Origin: Paludibacterium purpuratum
GTDB taxonomy: Bacteria; Pseudomonadota; Gammaproteobacteria; Burkholderiales; Chromobacteriaceae
Length of the DNA stretch: 64,000 nucleotides
Assembly: GCF_004363805.1 (NCBI RefSeq)
Contig: NZ_SNZP01000004.1
Span: 186,001-250,000, forward strand
Direction of reading: 5' to 3'
A program made the translations under genes and the position numbers. The stretch's first letter is position 1. Every line of letters begins with the position of its first letter. The notes under the pieces are model-generated. The model had not been told where the DNA came from. It saw only the letters and a list, made by a program, of their open reading frames with translations, and made no database searches. Positions 35,919 to 43,618 of the stretch are shown here, piece after piece.

Positions 35919-38000
35919 ATGGAAACCTATATGATGCCACGATACAAAGAGAAAGTGTTTTGGCTGGTCGTTGCCCTGGTCGGCGCGATGGCCTTCGCCA
36001 CGCTCGCGCTCAGCCGCGGCGAGACGGTCAGTGCCGTCTGGCTGCTGGTGGCCGCGTTGTCGGTATATGCCATCGCTTATCGATTCTATAGCCGATATAT
36101 CGCCACGACGGTGTTGCAACTCGAGCCGAGACGGCTCACGCCGGCAGAACGCCACAACGACGGGCTGGACTATGTGCCGACCAATCAGTGGGTGGTCTTT
36201 GGCCATCATTTCGCCGCGATTGCCGGGGCTGGGCCGCTGGTCGGTCCGGTGCTGGCGGCCCAGATGGGCTTTTTGCCAGGGACGCTGTGGATACTGATCG
36301 GTGTGATGCTGGCCGGCGCGGTACAGGATTTTCTGATTCTGTTTCTGTCGATCCGCCGTGACGGCAAGTCGCTTGGCGACATGATCCGCCAGGAGATGGG
36401 CCCCATTCCCGGCGTGATCGCCTCGTTCGGCATCCTGATGATCATGGTGATCTTGCTGGCCGTGCTGGCGCTGGTCGTGGTCAAGGCGCTGACCAATAGC
36501 CCTTGGGGAACCTTCACCATCGCCGCCACGATCCCGATTGCGCTGATGATGGGGATTTATGCGCGCTTCATCCGCCCGGGGCGGATCGGCGAAGTGTCGC
36601 TGCTGGGCTTGCTGTTGCTGCTGTTGGCCATCTGGTACGGCGGCCATGTGGCGCAGACACCGGCGTTGGCTGCCATTTTCGCCCTCAAGGGCACGACGCT
36701 CGCCTGGTGGATGATCGGTTACGGTTTCGTCGCCTCGGTGCTGCCGGTATGGTTGTTGCTGGCGCCGCGCGACTATCTGTCGACCTTCTTGAAAATCGGC
36801 ACGATCGCCGGTTTGGCCATCGGCATTTTGTTGGTGGCGCCCCAACTGCAGATGCCGGCCGTGACCCGGTTCGTCGATGGTTCCGGCCCGGTATTCTCCG
36901 GTAGCCTATTCCCCTTCTTGTTCATCACCATCGCCTGCGGCGCGGTGTCGGGTTTCCACTCGCTGATTGCTTCCGGCACGACGCCCAAGTTGATCGAAAA
37001 CGAGGCTCAGGCCCGGGTGATCGGTTATGGGGCGATGCTGTTGGAAAGCTTCGTCGCCATCATGGCGCTGACGGCGGCCTGCGTGCTGGATCCGGCGGTG
37101 TATTTCGCCATGAATAGCCCGGCGGGTCTGATCGGGCATAGTGCGGCCGAGGCTGCGCAGGCGATCTCCTCATGGGGCTTCGCCATCACGCCGGATGCGC
37201 TGACCCAAGTCGCGCGCGACGTGGGCGAGTCCACCATTCTGTCGCGCGCCGGCGGTGCGCCGACCCTGGCGGTCGGCATGGCGCATATTCTGTCGCGCGT
37301 GCTGGGCGGCCAGGCGATGATGGCCTTTTGGTATCACTTCGCCATTCTGTTCGAGGCCTTGTTTATTCTGACGACGGTCGACGCCGGTACGCGGGTGGCG
37401 CGCTTCATGATTCAGGATTTGGGCGGCATGGTGTACGCGCCGTTGGCCAATACCGAATCGTGGCTGGCCAATCTGGCCGCCACGGCGCTGGCGGTGGGCT
37501 GCTGGGGTTATTTCCTGTATCAGGGGGTGGTCGATCCCTTGGGGGGGATCAATACGCTGTGGCCGCTATTCGGCATTGCCAACCAGATGCTGGCGGGTAT
37601 CGCGCTGACGCTGGCCAGTGTGGTGCTGATCAAAATGGGGCGTGCGCGCTATGCTTGGGTCGCGCTCGTGCCGACGGCGGCACTGCTGACGGTGACGTTG
37701 ATCGCCGGCTGGCAGAAATTGTTCAGCGACAGTCCCAAGGTCGGTTTCCTGGCGCACGCCAGCAAGTTCTCGGCGGCGCTGGAGCAGGGGCAAGTGCTGG
37801 CACCGGCTAAATCGCTGATCGAGATGCAGCGCATTGTCTTTAACGATTACGTCGATGCCTCCCTGACCGCCGTATTTGTGCTGGTGGTGGTGTCCATTGC
37901 GCTGTTCGGTCTGGCCGTGGCGCGCAAGGCACTGGGGTTGCGTTGGGCGACCGCCAAGGAAACGCCGGCTGTCTATCGCGAGGAGTCGATTCATGGCTGA
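35919..38000 (+). CDS. cstA: Carbon starvation protein A, full length
   Basis: This 693-residue polytopic carrier contains VPTNQWVVFGHHFAAIAGAG and PLVGPVLAAQMGFLPG early, then FHSLIASGTTPKLIENEAQARV and TTVDAGTRVARFMIQDLGG. It matches E. coli CstA (about 700 residues) in length and is distinct from the shorter paralogue at 20.9-22.7 kb. Starts at 35919, 35931 or 35934 are possible; ribosome sites are weak. A ybdD gene overlaps its end by 8 bp, the standard cstA-ybdD arrangement. Substrates in this family are pyruvate and peptides. Confidence 0.93.
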   Translation: METYMMPRYKEKVFWLVVALVGAMAFATLALSRGETVSAVWLLVAALSVYAIAYRFYSRYIATTVLQLEPRRLTPAERHNDGLDYVPTNQWVVFGHHFAAIAGAGPLVGPVLAAQMGFLPGTLWILIGVMLAGAVQDFLILFLSIRRDGKSLGDMIRQEMGPIPGVIASFGILMIMVILLAVLALVVVKALTNSPWGTFTIAATIPIALMMGIYARFIRPGRIGEVSLLGLLLLLLAIWYGGHVAQTPALAAIFALKGTTLAWWMIGYGFVASVLPVWLLLAPRDYLSTFLKIGTIAGLAIGILLVAPQLQMPAVTRFVDGSGPVFSGSLFPFLFITIACGAVSGFHSLIASGTTPKLIENEAQARVIGYGAMLLESFVAIMALTAACVLDPAVYFAMNSPAGLIGHSAAEAAQAISSWGFAITPDALTQVARDVGESTILSRAGGAPTLAVGMAHILSRVLGGQAMMAFWYHFAILFEALFILTTVDAGTRVARFMIQDLGGMVYAPLANTESWLANLAATALAVGCWGYFLYQGVVDPLGGINTLWPLFGIANQMLAGIALTLASVVLIKMGRARYAWVALVPTAALLTVTLIAGWQKLFSDSPKVGFLAHASKFSAALEQGQVLAPAKSLIEMQRIVFNDYVDASLTAVFVLVVVSIALFGLAVARKALGLRWATAKETPAVYREESIHG

Positions 38001-38181
38001 GCGATTGGCTCTGTGGTGGCGTCGCCTGGTGCAAACGGCGCGCTTGATGGTCGGCGTGCCCGACTACGATGCTTATTTGGCGCGCCGGCGCGGCAATACC
38101 CCGCCGCTGAGCCGCGCCGCATTTGTCCGCTATTGCGCCGAGCGCCGCCTGGGGGGGCGCCGGCCCGGCAGATGTTGCTGA
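37993..38181 (+). CDS. YbdD/YjiX family small protein
   Basis: This 62-residue protein contains MVGVPDYDAYLARRRGNTPP, the conserved core of the DUF466 family, and ends GRCC. A terminal CC pair is typical of YbdD and YjiX, and in some relatives one of these is selenocysteine. AGGAG lies just upstream of ATG 37993, and the gene overlaps the cstA stop. YbdD is always paired with CstA-type carriers and is thought to modulate them. A run of seven G at 38151-38157 sits shortly before the CC end, so a one-base slip would remove it. Confidence 0.88.
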   Translation: MAERLALWWRRLVQTARLMVGVPDYDAYLARRRGNTPPLSRAAFVRYCAERRLGGRRPGRCC

Positions 38182-38205
38182 CTCGGTGCCGAAGCATGCC
38201 GATCG

Positions 38206-38242
38206 TGCCGCCCGCTTCATCAAGGAAGCGGGCGGCATTTTT
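38206..38242 (+). terminator. Intrinsic terminator of the cstA-ybdD unit
   Basis: A 13-bp GC-rich stem (left arm TGCCGCCCGCTTC, 38206-38218) with a 6-base loop is followed by TTTTT on the + strand, 25 bp after the ybdD stop. Confidence 0.9.
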
Positions 38243-38245
38243 ACG

Positions 38246-39421
38246 TTATTCCGGTACGGTGGCGCGCTCGGACCGACGCGAGCGTTGTGCCTCGCCGCGC
38301 TCGCTCAATCGGTTGAAGTAATGGCGCCAAGGCTGTTCGATCCGGCGATAGGTCTGACTGGCGAGATAGATGCTGGCCAGCACGCAGAGCAGTGCCAGGC
38401 CATCGGCTTGCCAAGGGTTCTGGAAAACGATCAGACCTTTGACGCTGCCCGCCGATCCGACGCTCAGGGGGAGATGAAGGTTGTTTTCGATGAAATGGAT
38501 CGAACGGTTCAGTAGGATGCCGGTGACGAAAAAGTGCACCATGTAGATCGAGTAGGACCACTGACCGAGAGACTGGCTCCACGGGGCCATCATGATGGCC
38601 GACAGGCCGCCTTGCTGTAAGGAAAAAACCAGAACGGCGATGGCGAAGACCAGTGGTGCGGCGAAGGATCCCGGCCCCTCGCCGGCGAACCAGATAAAAA
38701 TCAGCACCAGCGCCAAAGCCGCGTATTCGGCCGCGTTGTGCCAGCGCAGCATGACTGAAGCGTGTTTGCGATAGACGCCATAGCAGACGGCGCCGCACAG
38801 AAAGCTGACGATGCAGCGCAGAAAACCAAAGTCGTAGGTGGCGTTTTGTCCATGTGGTGAGAGGACCATCAACAGGGTGCCGCTCATCAGTAGCAGAACG
38901 ATAAACACACTCGCCGCCAGTGGCTTGCCGAGTGGCCGGATGAGCGCGACCACCACGGCGAACAGGAGGTAAGTATAAAACTCGGCCCCGATGCTCCAAC
39001 TCGGCAGGTTCCAACTCAAATAGGGGAAGAGGTGCATCGATTGCAACAGAAATAGATGTGCGAGCATGGCGTCGACCGAGGTGCTGAGACTAAAGGCCGC
39101 TTGGTTCATGTGCGCGCCGGCCTTGAATGCCGCAAGTTTGACCAACTCCATGGCAATCAATGCCAGTAAGGTAAATAGATGCAGCGGATAGATCCTGCCT
39201 AGGCGGCGCACGATGAAGCGTTTGAGCGCCGACGGCCGATGCAGCGTGTCGGCGTAGGCGCTGCTGATGACGAACCCGCTCAGCACAAAAAAGAAGTCGA
39301 CGAACAGGTAGGCGTTTCGCACCCAGGGCGCCGAATAGCCGTGCCAGTTCAGATTTAAATGATGCAAGACAATCATGATGGCGCATACGCCGCGCCATCC
39401 ATCCAGTGCCTGAAATCTCAT
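38246..39421 (-). CDS. Acyltransferase-3 family membrane protein (OafA/OafB-like)
   Basis: This 391-residue integral membrane protein has about ten helices. RFQALDGWRGVCAIMIVLHH contains the conserved early Arg and the catalytic-type His-His region of acyltransferase-3, and FFFVLSGFVISSAY follows. Members O-acetylate lipopolysaccharide, capsule or other glycans. It stands alone; no polysaccharide genes are adjacent, so the acceptor is unknown. Confidence 0.88.
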   Translation of the reverse strand: MRFQALDGWRGVCAIMIVLHHLNLNWHGYSAPWVRNAYLFVDFFFVLSGFVISSAYADTLHRPSALKRFIVRRLGRIYPLHLFTLLALIAMELVKLAAFKAGAHMNQAAFSLSTSVDAMLAHLFLLQSMHLFPYLSWNLPSWSIGAEFYTYLLFAVVVALIRPLGKPLAASVFIVLLLMSGTLLMVLSPHGQNATYDFGFLRCIVSFLCGAVCYGVYRKHASVMLRWHNAAEYAALALVLIFIWFAGEGPGSFAAPLVFAIAVLVFSLQQGGLSAIMMAPWSQSLGQWSYSIYMVHFFVTGILLNRSIHFIENNLHLPLSVGSAGSVKGLIVFQNPWQADGLALLCVLASIYLASQTYRRIEQPWRHYFNRLSERGEAQRSRRSERATVPE

Positions 39422-39511
39422 TTGTATCGCCGCCGTCGATGATCAGCTTGCAGCGTAGACATCAAATACGGTGCATACGCTTTTTGCTGGCCTATCGGCC
39501 AGACCGGCCGT

Positions 39512-40537
39512 TCACAGCATTGCCAAGTGAGAGACAGCCAGATTGATCAGTGCGCCGCCGACAATCAGGTAGACGAACAGTAGACCGGCCAGTAACAGTG
39601 GCTTGACCCCGGCGCGGCGTAGCGCCGAGACGTGGGTGGTCAAGCCCAGTGCGCCCATCGCCATGGCGAGTAGTAGATTGTCGATAAACAGCAAGACGTG
39701 GTCGAACTGGCGTGGGAAAAACGGCAGCGAGTGCAATGCGGTCATGAGCACGAACAGTACGGCAAACCAGGGGACGGTGATCGACCGGGCGTGTCCGTGG
39801 CGCGGCTCGGTGCGTGCCATCCAGGCCGACAAGCCGATCAGGAAGGGCGCGAGCAGCATGACGCGAATCATCTTGACGATGACCGCTGTGCTTTCGGCAT
39901 CCGGCGAGGCGGCGCGGGCGGCGGCAACCACTTGCGCCACTTCGTGCACGGTCGAACCGGTATAGACGCCGAAAGCGTGGGCATCGCCGCCGAACCAATG
40001 CAAGGCCAGCGGGTAGAGCAGCGGGTAGAGGAACATCGATGCGGTACCGAAGACCACCACGGTGGCGACGGCCACCGCCACCTTCTCGGCGCTGCCGCGC
40101 ACCACCGGTTCGGTGGCCAGAACCGCGGCGGCTCCGCAGATCGAGCTGCCGGCGCCGATCAGAATCGCGCTCTTCTTATCCAGGCCGAACAGCCGGGTGC
40201 CAAGCCAGATCGACAAGGCGAAGGTGCTGGAGAGAACCAGCAAGTCGATGATCAGGCCGCTGGTGCCAACCTTGGCGATGTCCTGCAATGTCAGTCTGCA
40301 GCCGTACAGAATGATGCCCAGCCGCAGCAGCTGCTGCTTGCCGAAGGCGACGCCATGGTGGCTGCGTTCGGCAATGTGCGGATAAAGCGTGTTGCCGAGC
40401 AGCATTCCGCCGACGATCGCCAGTGTCAGCGCCGACAGGCCGAGATGGCTGAAGGCGGGGAGACCGGCCAGGTAGAGAGCGATGCCGGCTAGGAGCAGAA
40501 TCAGCGCCATCCCCGGCAGTATAGTGTTTCTTGTCAT
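39512..40537 (-). CDS. YeiH/UPF0324-family membrane protein, putative sulfur-anion exporter
   Basis: This 341-residue membrane protein has about ten helices and the family motifs [42 protein letters not shown] and [13 protein letters not shown]. The family (PSE) is annotated as putative sulfate/sulfite exporters. AGGA precedes ATG 40537. A divergent YeiE-like LysR gene supports that assignment, since the yeiE/yeiH pairing is widespread. Transport substrate remains unproven. Confidence 0.9.
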   Translation of the reverse strand: MTRNTILPGMALILLLAGIALYLAGLPAFSHLGLSALTLAIVGGMLLGNTLYPHIAERSHHGVAFGKQQLLRLGIILYGCRLTLQDIAKVGTSGLIIDLLVLSSTFALSIWLGTRLFGLDKKSAILIGAGSSICGAAAVLATEPVVRGSAEKVAVAVATVVVFGTASMFLYPLLYPLALHWFGGDAHAFGVYTGSTVHEVAQVVAAARAASPDAESTAVIVKMIRVMLLAPFLIGLSAWMARTEPRHGHARSITVPWFAVLFVLMTALHSLPFFPRQFDHVLLFIDNLLLAMAMGALGLTTHVSALRRAGVKPLLLAGLLFVYLIVGGALINLAVSHLAML

Positions 40538-40633
40538 AACGATAGTCCTGTTTCTTCTATGGACTGGACTTTACTTCTTCGAGCTAAATCAGTAAAACGA
40601 ATAAAATTACTTAAATTGATTAGGAAAACTACT

Positions 40634-41503
40634 TTGAGTTTGCGTTTGAGCCTGCGTGAACTGGAGGTGTTCGTCGCGATTTGCGAGGAGCTGAACGTCA
40701 CCCGTGCGGCCACGCGCCTGGCGATGACGCAGTCGGCGGCCAGCCAATCGTTGTCTTCGCTCGAGTCCGCGCTGGAAACGGTTTTGTTCGACCGGGTCGG
40801 CCGGCGGTTGGTGGCCAACGAGCATGGCCGGCTGCTTCTGCCTCGGGCCCGGGCCATCCTGGATCTCGGCCATGAGGTTCAGACGCTGTTCTCCGGCACG
40901 GCCGCCAACTTGCGCCTCGGTGCCAGCACCACCATTGCCAATTATCTGCTGCCGCAGCAAATCGCCCGTTTCCGGGCAAGCCAACCGGCGGTTCGGTTGG
41001 AGCTGATGGTCGGCAACACCGATGAAATCGTTGCGGCGGTCGCCGCATTTCGGGTCGACGTCGGCTTCATCGAAGGGCCGTGCCATCACCCGGAGTTACA
41101 GGTGCAGGCTTGGCGGGACGATGAGTTGGTGGTCGTGGTCGGCGCACAGCACCCGTTCGCGAAGAGCATGCCGTCTCTTTTGACGTTGGCACGTGCCGAG
41201 TGGATCTTGCGCGAGGCCGGGTCGGGGACGCGTCAGGAGGTGGAACGGCTGTTGCTGCCAAGGCTTGGCAGCTTCGCCGTGGCGATGGAAGTGGGCGATT
41301 CGGAGGCTATCAAACACGCGGTGGCGGCGGGGTTGGGCGTCAGTTGCCTGCCGCGACGAGTCGTGGCCGGCGAGCTGGCGCGCGGCGAGCTGGTCGCATT
41401 GCCGCTGGCGACGTTGACGCGCAACCTCTACCGGGTGATGCACCGCGACAAGGCGCTGACACGCGGTATGGCACAGTTTCTTTCGCTATTGGACGAAGCA
41501 TAA
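40634..41503 (+). CDS. LysR-family regulator, YeiE-like
   Basis: This is a LysR protein with HTH region LRELEVFVAICEELNVTRAA and SAASQSLSSLESALETVLFD, then a substrate-binding domain. I place the start at TTG 40634 (289 residues) because AGGA lies 8 bases ahead and because starting at ATG 40559 would leave only 21 bp to the divergent transporter gene and add an AT-rich, basic N-terminal segment not typical of the family. It probably controls the divergent YeiH-like gene. Confidence 0.88.
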   Translation: MSLRLSLRELEVFVAICEELNVTRAATRLAMTQSAASQSLSSLESALETVLFDRVGRRLVANEHGRLLLPRARAILDLGHEVQTLFSGTAANLRLGASTTIANYLLPQQIARFRASQPAVRLELMVGNTDEIVAAVAAFRVDVGFIEGPCHHPELQVQAWRDDELVVVVGAQHPFAKSMPSLLTLARAEWILREAGSGTRQEVERLLLPRLGSFAVAMEVGDSEAIKHAVAAGLGVSCLPRRVVAGELARGELVALPLATLTRNLYRVMHRDKALTRGMAQFLSLLDEA

Positions 41504-41529
41504 CGGCCGGCCCATCGCTAAGCCGGCCG
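41504..41529. terminator. Hairpin between convergent lysR and thrB
   Basis: CGGCCGGC (41504-41511) pairs exactly with 41522-41529 across a 10-base loop directly after the lysR stop. There is no strong T run on either side, so termination is uncertain. Confidence 0.4.
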
Positions 41530-41538
41530 CCGAATGCT

Positions 41539-42474
41539 TTACAGCCAAAAATCGCTGCGTGCGCGATGCTCGACCAGCAGTGCTCGGAAGGTGCCTGGAT
41601 CCTTGGTGTAGGTCAGCGCACCCGCCATCGGATGATGCAGATCGAGCAGACGCGACACCCAGAAACGCAAGGCGGCGGCTCGCAACATTGTCGGCCAGGC
41701 TTCGATCTCTGCGGCATCGAACGGCCGAACGGCCTGATAGCCTTGCAGGAAGGCACGAGCCAATTCTGCGTCGATGCTGCCATCCGGCAGACGTGCCCAA
41801 TCGTTGAGCGCGATGGCGACGTCGTAGATCAGGACGTCGTTGCAGGCGTAATAGAAGTCGATGAAGCCGGCGATGGCATCGCCGGCCATCAGCACATTGT
41901 CCTTGAATAAATCGGCGTGAATCACGCCACGCGGCAGTTGGCTCGTGCGGTATTGCGCCTGGAAACGTATCTCGTCGCGCAGCAGGGCTGCCTCGGCGTC
42001 CGTCATCAGCGGGTACAGCACCTTGGCGGTTTGTGCCCACCAGCCTGGTCCGCGCGGATTGTCCATGGTCAATTTGAAGGTGGCGGCGGCGCGGTGCTGG
42101 GTGGCCAGCATGTCGCCCACCGCGCAGCATTGCACCGAGCTTGGCGCATCGATGTCTCGACCGTGCAGACAGGAGACCAGACAGGCCGGACGATCGCACA
42201 GCATCGAGGCCAGGCGATCCTGCCGATCCAAGAGCGGCGCGGGGCAGGCCACGCCGTGGCGGGCCAGGTGGCTCATCAGTTCGAGGTAGAACGGCACCTC
42301 GTCGAGCTTGAGCGTTTCGAACAGGGTCAGGACGAAGCGGCCATGCGTGGTGTCGACGAAATAATTGGTATTGGTGACGCCGGCCGCGATGCCCTCGAAG
42401 GAGACCAACTGCAGCTCGTATTGCCTGAGCCAGTCTCTCAGCGCGGTATCGGTGACGACGGTGAAAACCGACAT
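41539..42474 (-). CDS. thrB: Homoserine kinase, APH-fold (ThrB type II)
   Basis: This 311-residue homoserine kinase of the phosphotransferase fold makes O-phosphohomoserine for threonine synthesis. It begins MSVFTVVTDTALRDWL and contains GIAAGVTNTNYFVDT, the catalytic loop GVIHADLFKDNVLMAG and the metal motif GFIDFYYACND. ATG 42474 follows a GGGGG ribosome site; the frame stays open upstream through the DUF2782 gene but is not coding there. The DUF2782 stop is 10 bp upstream, so the two are co-transcribed. Confidence 0.93.
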   Translation of the reverse strand: MSVFTVVTDTALRDWLRQYELQLVSFEGIAAGVTNTNYFVDTTHGRFVLTLFETLKLDEVPFYLELMSHLARHGVACPAPLLDRQDRLASMLCDRPACLVSCLHGRDIDAPSSVQCCAVGDMLATQHRAAATFKLTMDNPRGPGWWAQTAKVLYPLMTDAEAALLRDEIRFQAQYRTSQLPRGVIHADLFKDNVLMAGDAIAGFIDFYYACNDVLIYDVAIALNDWARLPDGSIDAELARAFLQGYQAVRPFDAAEIEAWPTMLRAAALRFWVSRLLDLHHPMAGALTYTKDPGTFRALLVEHRARSDFWL

Positions 42475-42484
42475 GAAGCCCCCA

Positions 42485-42856
42485 TCAGAAACGGAACAAG
42501 ACCCAGCGCGGGATGATGATGCGACGATTAGGGTCGATTTGGCGCAGGTTGCCGCTGCCATCGTCGTCCACCAGATAGTAGGGAACGCCGATGGACGGCG
42601 TGACCTTGACCATGTAGAGCTTGCCGTTGATGCGGTACTCCTCGATCTTGTCCTGGCCGCGCTGCACGATCGTGACTTCGGGCTCCGGTTGAGCCGATTG
42701 GTCGTCGCCGACTTGCGGTGGCGGCGGCGCATCGTTCTTCGCCGCCGGCTTGGCCGCCTCGGCATTGACGGCTGGCGGCGTCTGAGTGGGCGTGTCGGCG
42801 GCATGTGCCAGCAACGGCATGGCCAACAGGGACAGCAACCATAGTTTGTTTTTCAT
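42485..42856 (-). CDS. DUF2782 exported protein
   Basis: This 123-residue protein has a signal peptide (MKNKLWLLSLLAMPLLAHAA), a proline/alanine-rich linker (about 22-58) and a conserved C-terminal block EYRINGKLYMVKVTPSIGVP followed by YYLVDDDGSG. It belongs to DUF2782, a betaproteobacterial family usually found between thrB and polA, as here. Function unknown; a small envelope protein is likely. Confidence 0.85.
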   Translation of the reverse strand: MKNKLWLLSLLAMPLLAHAADTPTQTPPAVNAEAAKPAAKNDAPPPPQVGDDQSAQPEPEVTIVQRGQDKIEEYRINGKLYMVKVTPSIGVPYYLVDDDGSGNLRQIDPNRRIIIPRWVLFRF

Positions 42857-42876
42857 GTGGATCGTCCAGTTCGGTT

Positions 42877-43605
42877 TTATAGGTTGAGCAACTGTTCGCG
42901 CTCTTCCGGCAATGCCTCGAAACCGCGAGTCTCGTAATGTTTGAAGATGGTCTCGACAATGGTTTTAGGATCGTCGATGAGTTGGACCAGGTCCAGATCC
43001 TCGGGGTTGATCATTTTTTCGCTGACCATGCGGTCCTTGACCCAATCGATCAGTCCGCGCCAGAAATCGCTACAGCACAAGATGATCGGGATGCGGCGGC
43101 TCTTGCCGGTCTGCACCAGCGTCAGCGCTTCGAAGGTTTCGTCCAGCGTGCCGAAGCCCCCCGGCATGACCACGTAGGCGATGGCGTGCTTGACGAACAT
43201 GACCTTACGCGAGAAGAAGTGATTGAAGCGCAGTCCCAAATCCTGGTATTCATTGGGCTTTTGTTCGTGCGGTAATACGATGTTCAAACCGACCGACGGG
43301 CTTTTGCCATAGAATGCCCCTTTGTTGGCGGCTTCCATGATGCCGGGCCCGCCGCCGGACAGAACCGAGAAGCCGGCATCGGACAATAGCCGCGCAACTT
43401 CTTCGGTCTTCTGGTAATAGGGGTGGTCGCGAGGGGTGCGCGCGCTGCCAAAGATGCTGACGGCGGGGAGAATCCCTTGCAGTTCTTCCGCCGACTCGAC
43501 AAACTCCGACAATATTTTCAGGACATGCCAAGCCTCGCGGGAGCGGAACCGCTGCATCATCGCGTAACGATCGCTTGCTTGGGGTAACTTGTCGGACAAA
43601 CTCAT
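42877..43605 (-). CDS. LOG-family protein (TIGR00730, phosphoribohydrolase-like)
   Basis: This 242-residue Rossmann protein carries VSIFGSARTPRDHPYY, SGGGPGIMEAANKGAF and the diagnostic PGGFGTLDETFEALTLVQ. Related enzymes cleave ribose-5-phosphate from nucleotides (PpnN, LOG). The start at 43605 leaves only 13 bp to the divergent polA start; ATG 43560 (MMQRFRSREAW) would leave more promoter room and is a reasonable alternative. It lies 20 bp upstream of DUF2782 on the same strand. Confidence 0.88.
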   Translation of the reverse strand: MSLSDKLPQASDRYAMMQRFRSREAWHVLKILSEFVESAEELQGILPAVSIFGSARTPRDHPYYQKTEEVARLLSDAGFSVLSGGGPGIMEAANKGAFYGKSPSVGLNIVLPHEQKPNEYQDLGLRFNHFFSRKVMFVKHAIAYVVMPGGFGTLDETFEALTLVQTGKSRRIPIILCCSDFWRGLIDWVKDRMVSEKMINPEDLDLVQLIDDPKTIVETIFKHYETRGFEALPEEREQLLNL

Positions 43606-43618
43606 ATTCGTTGCCTTT

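Noticed and set aside
42477-42804. Upstream extension of the homoserine kinase frame
   Set aside because: The extra 110 codons are Arg/Ser-rich and lie over the DUF2782 gene; the conserved start is ATG 42474.
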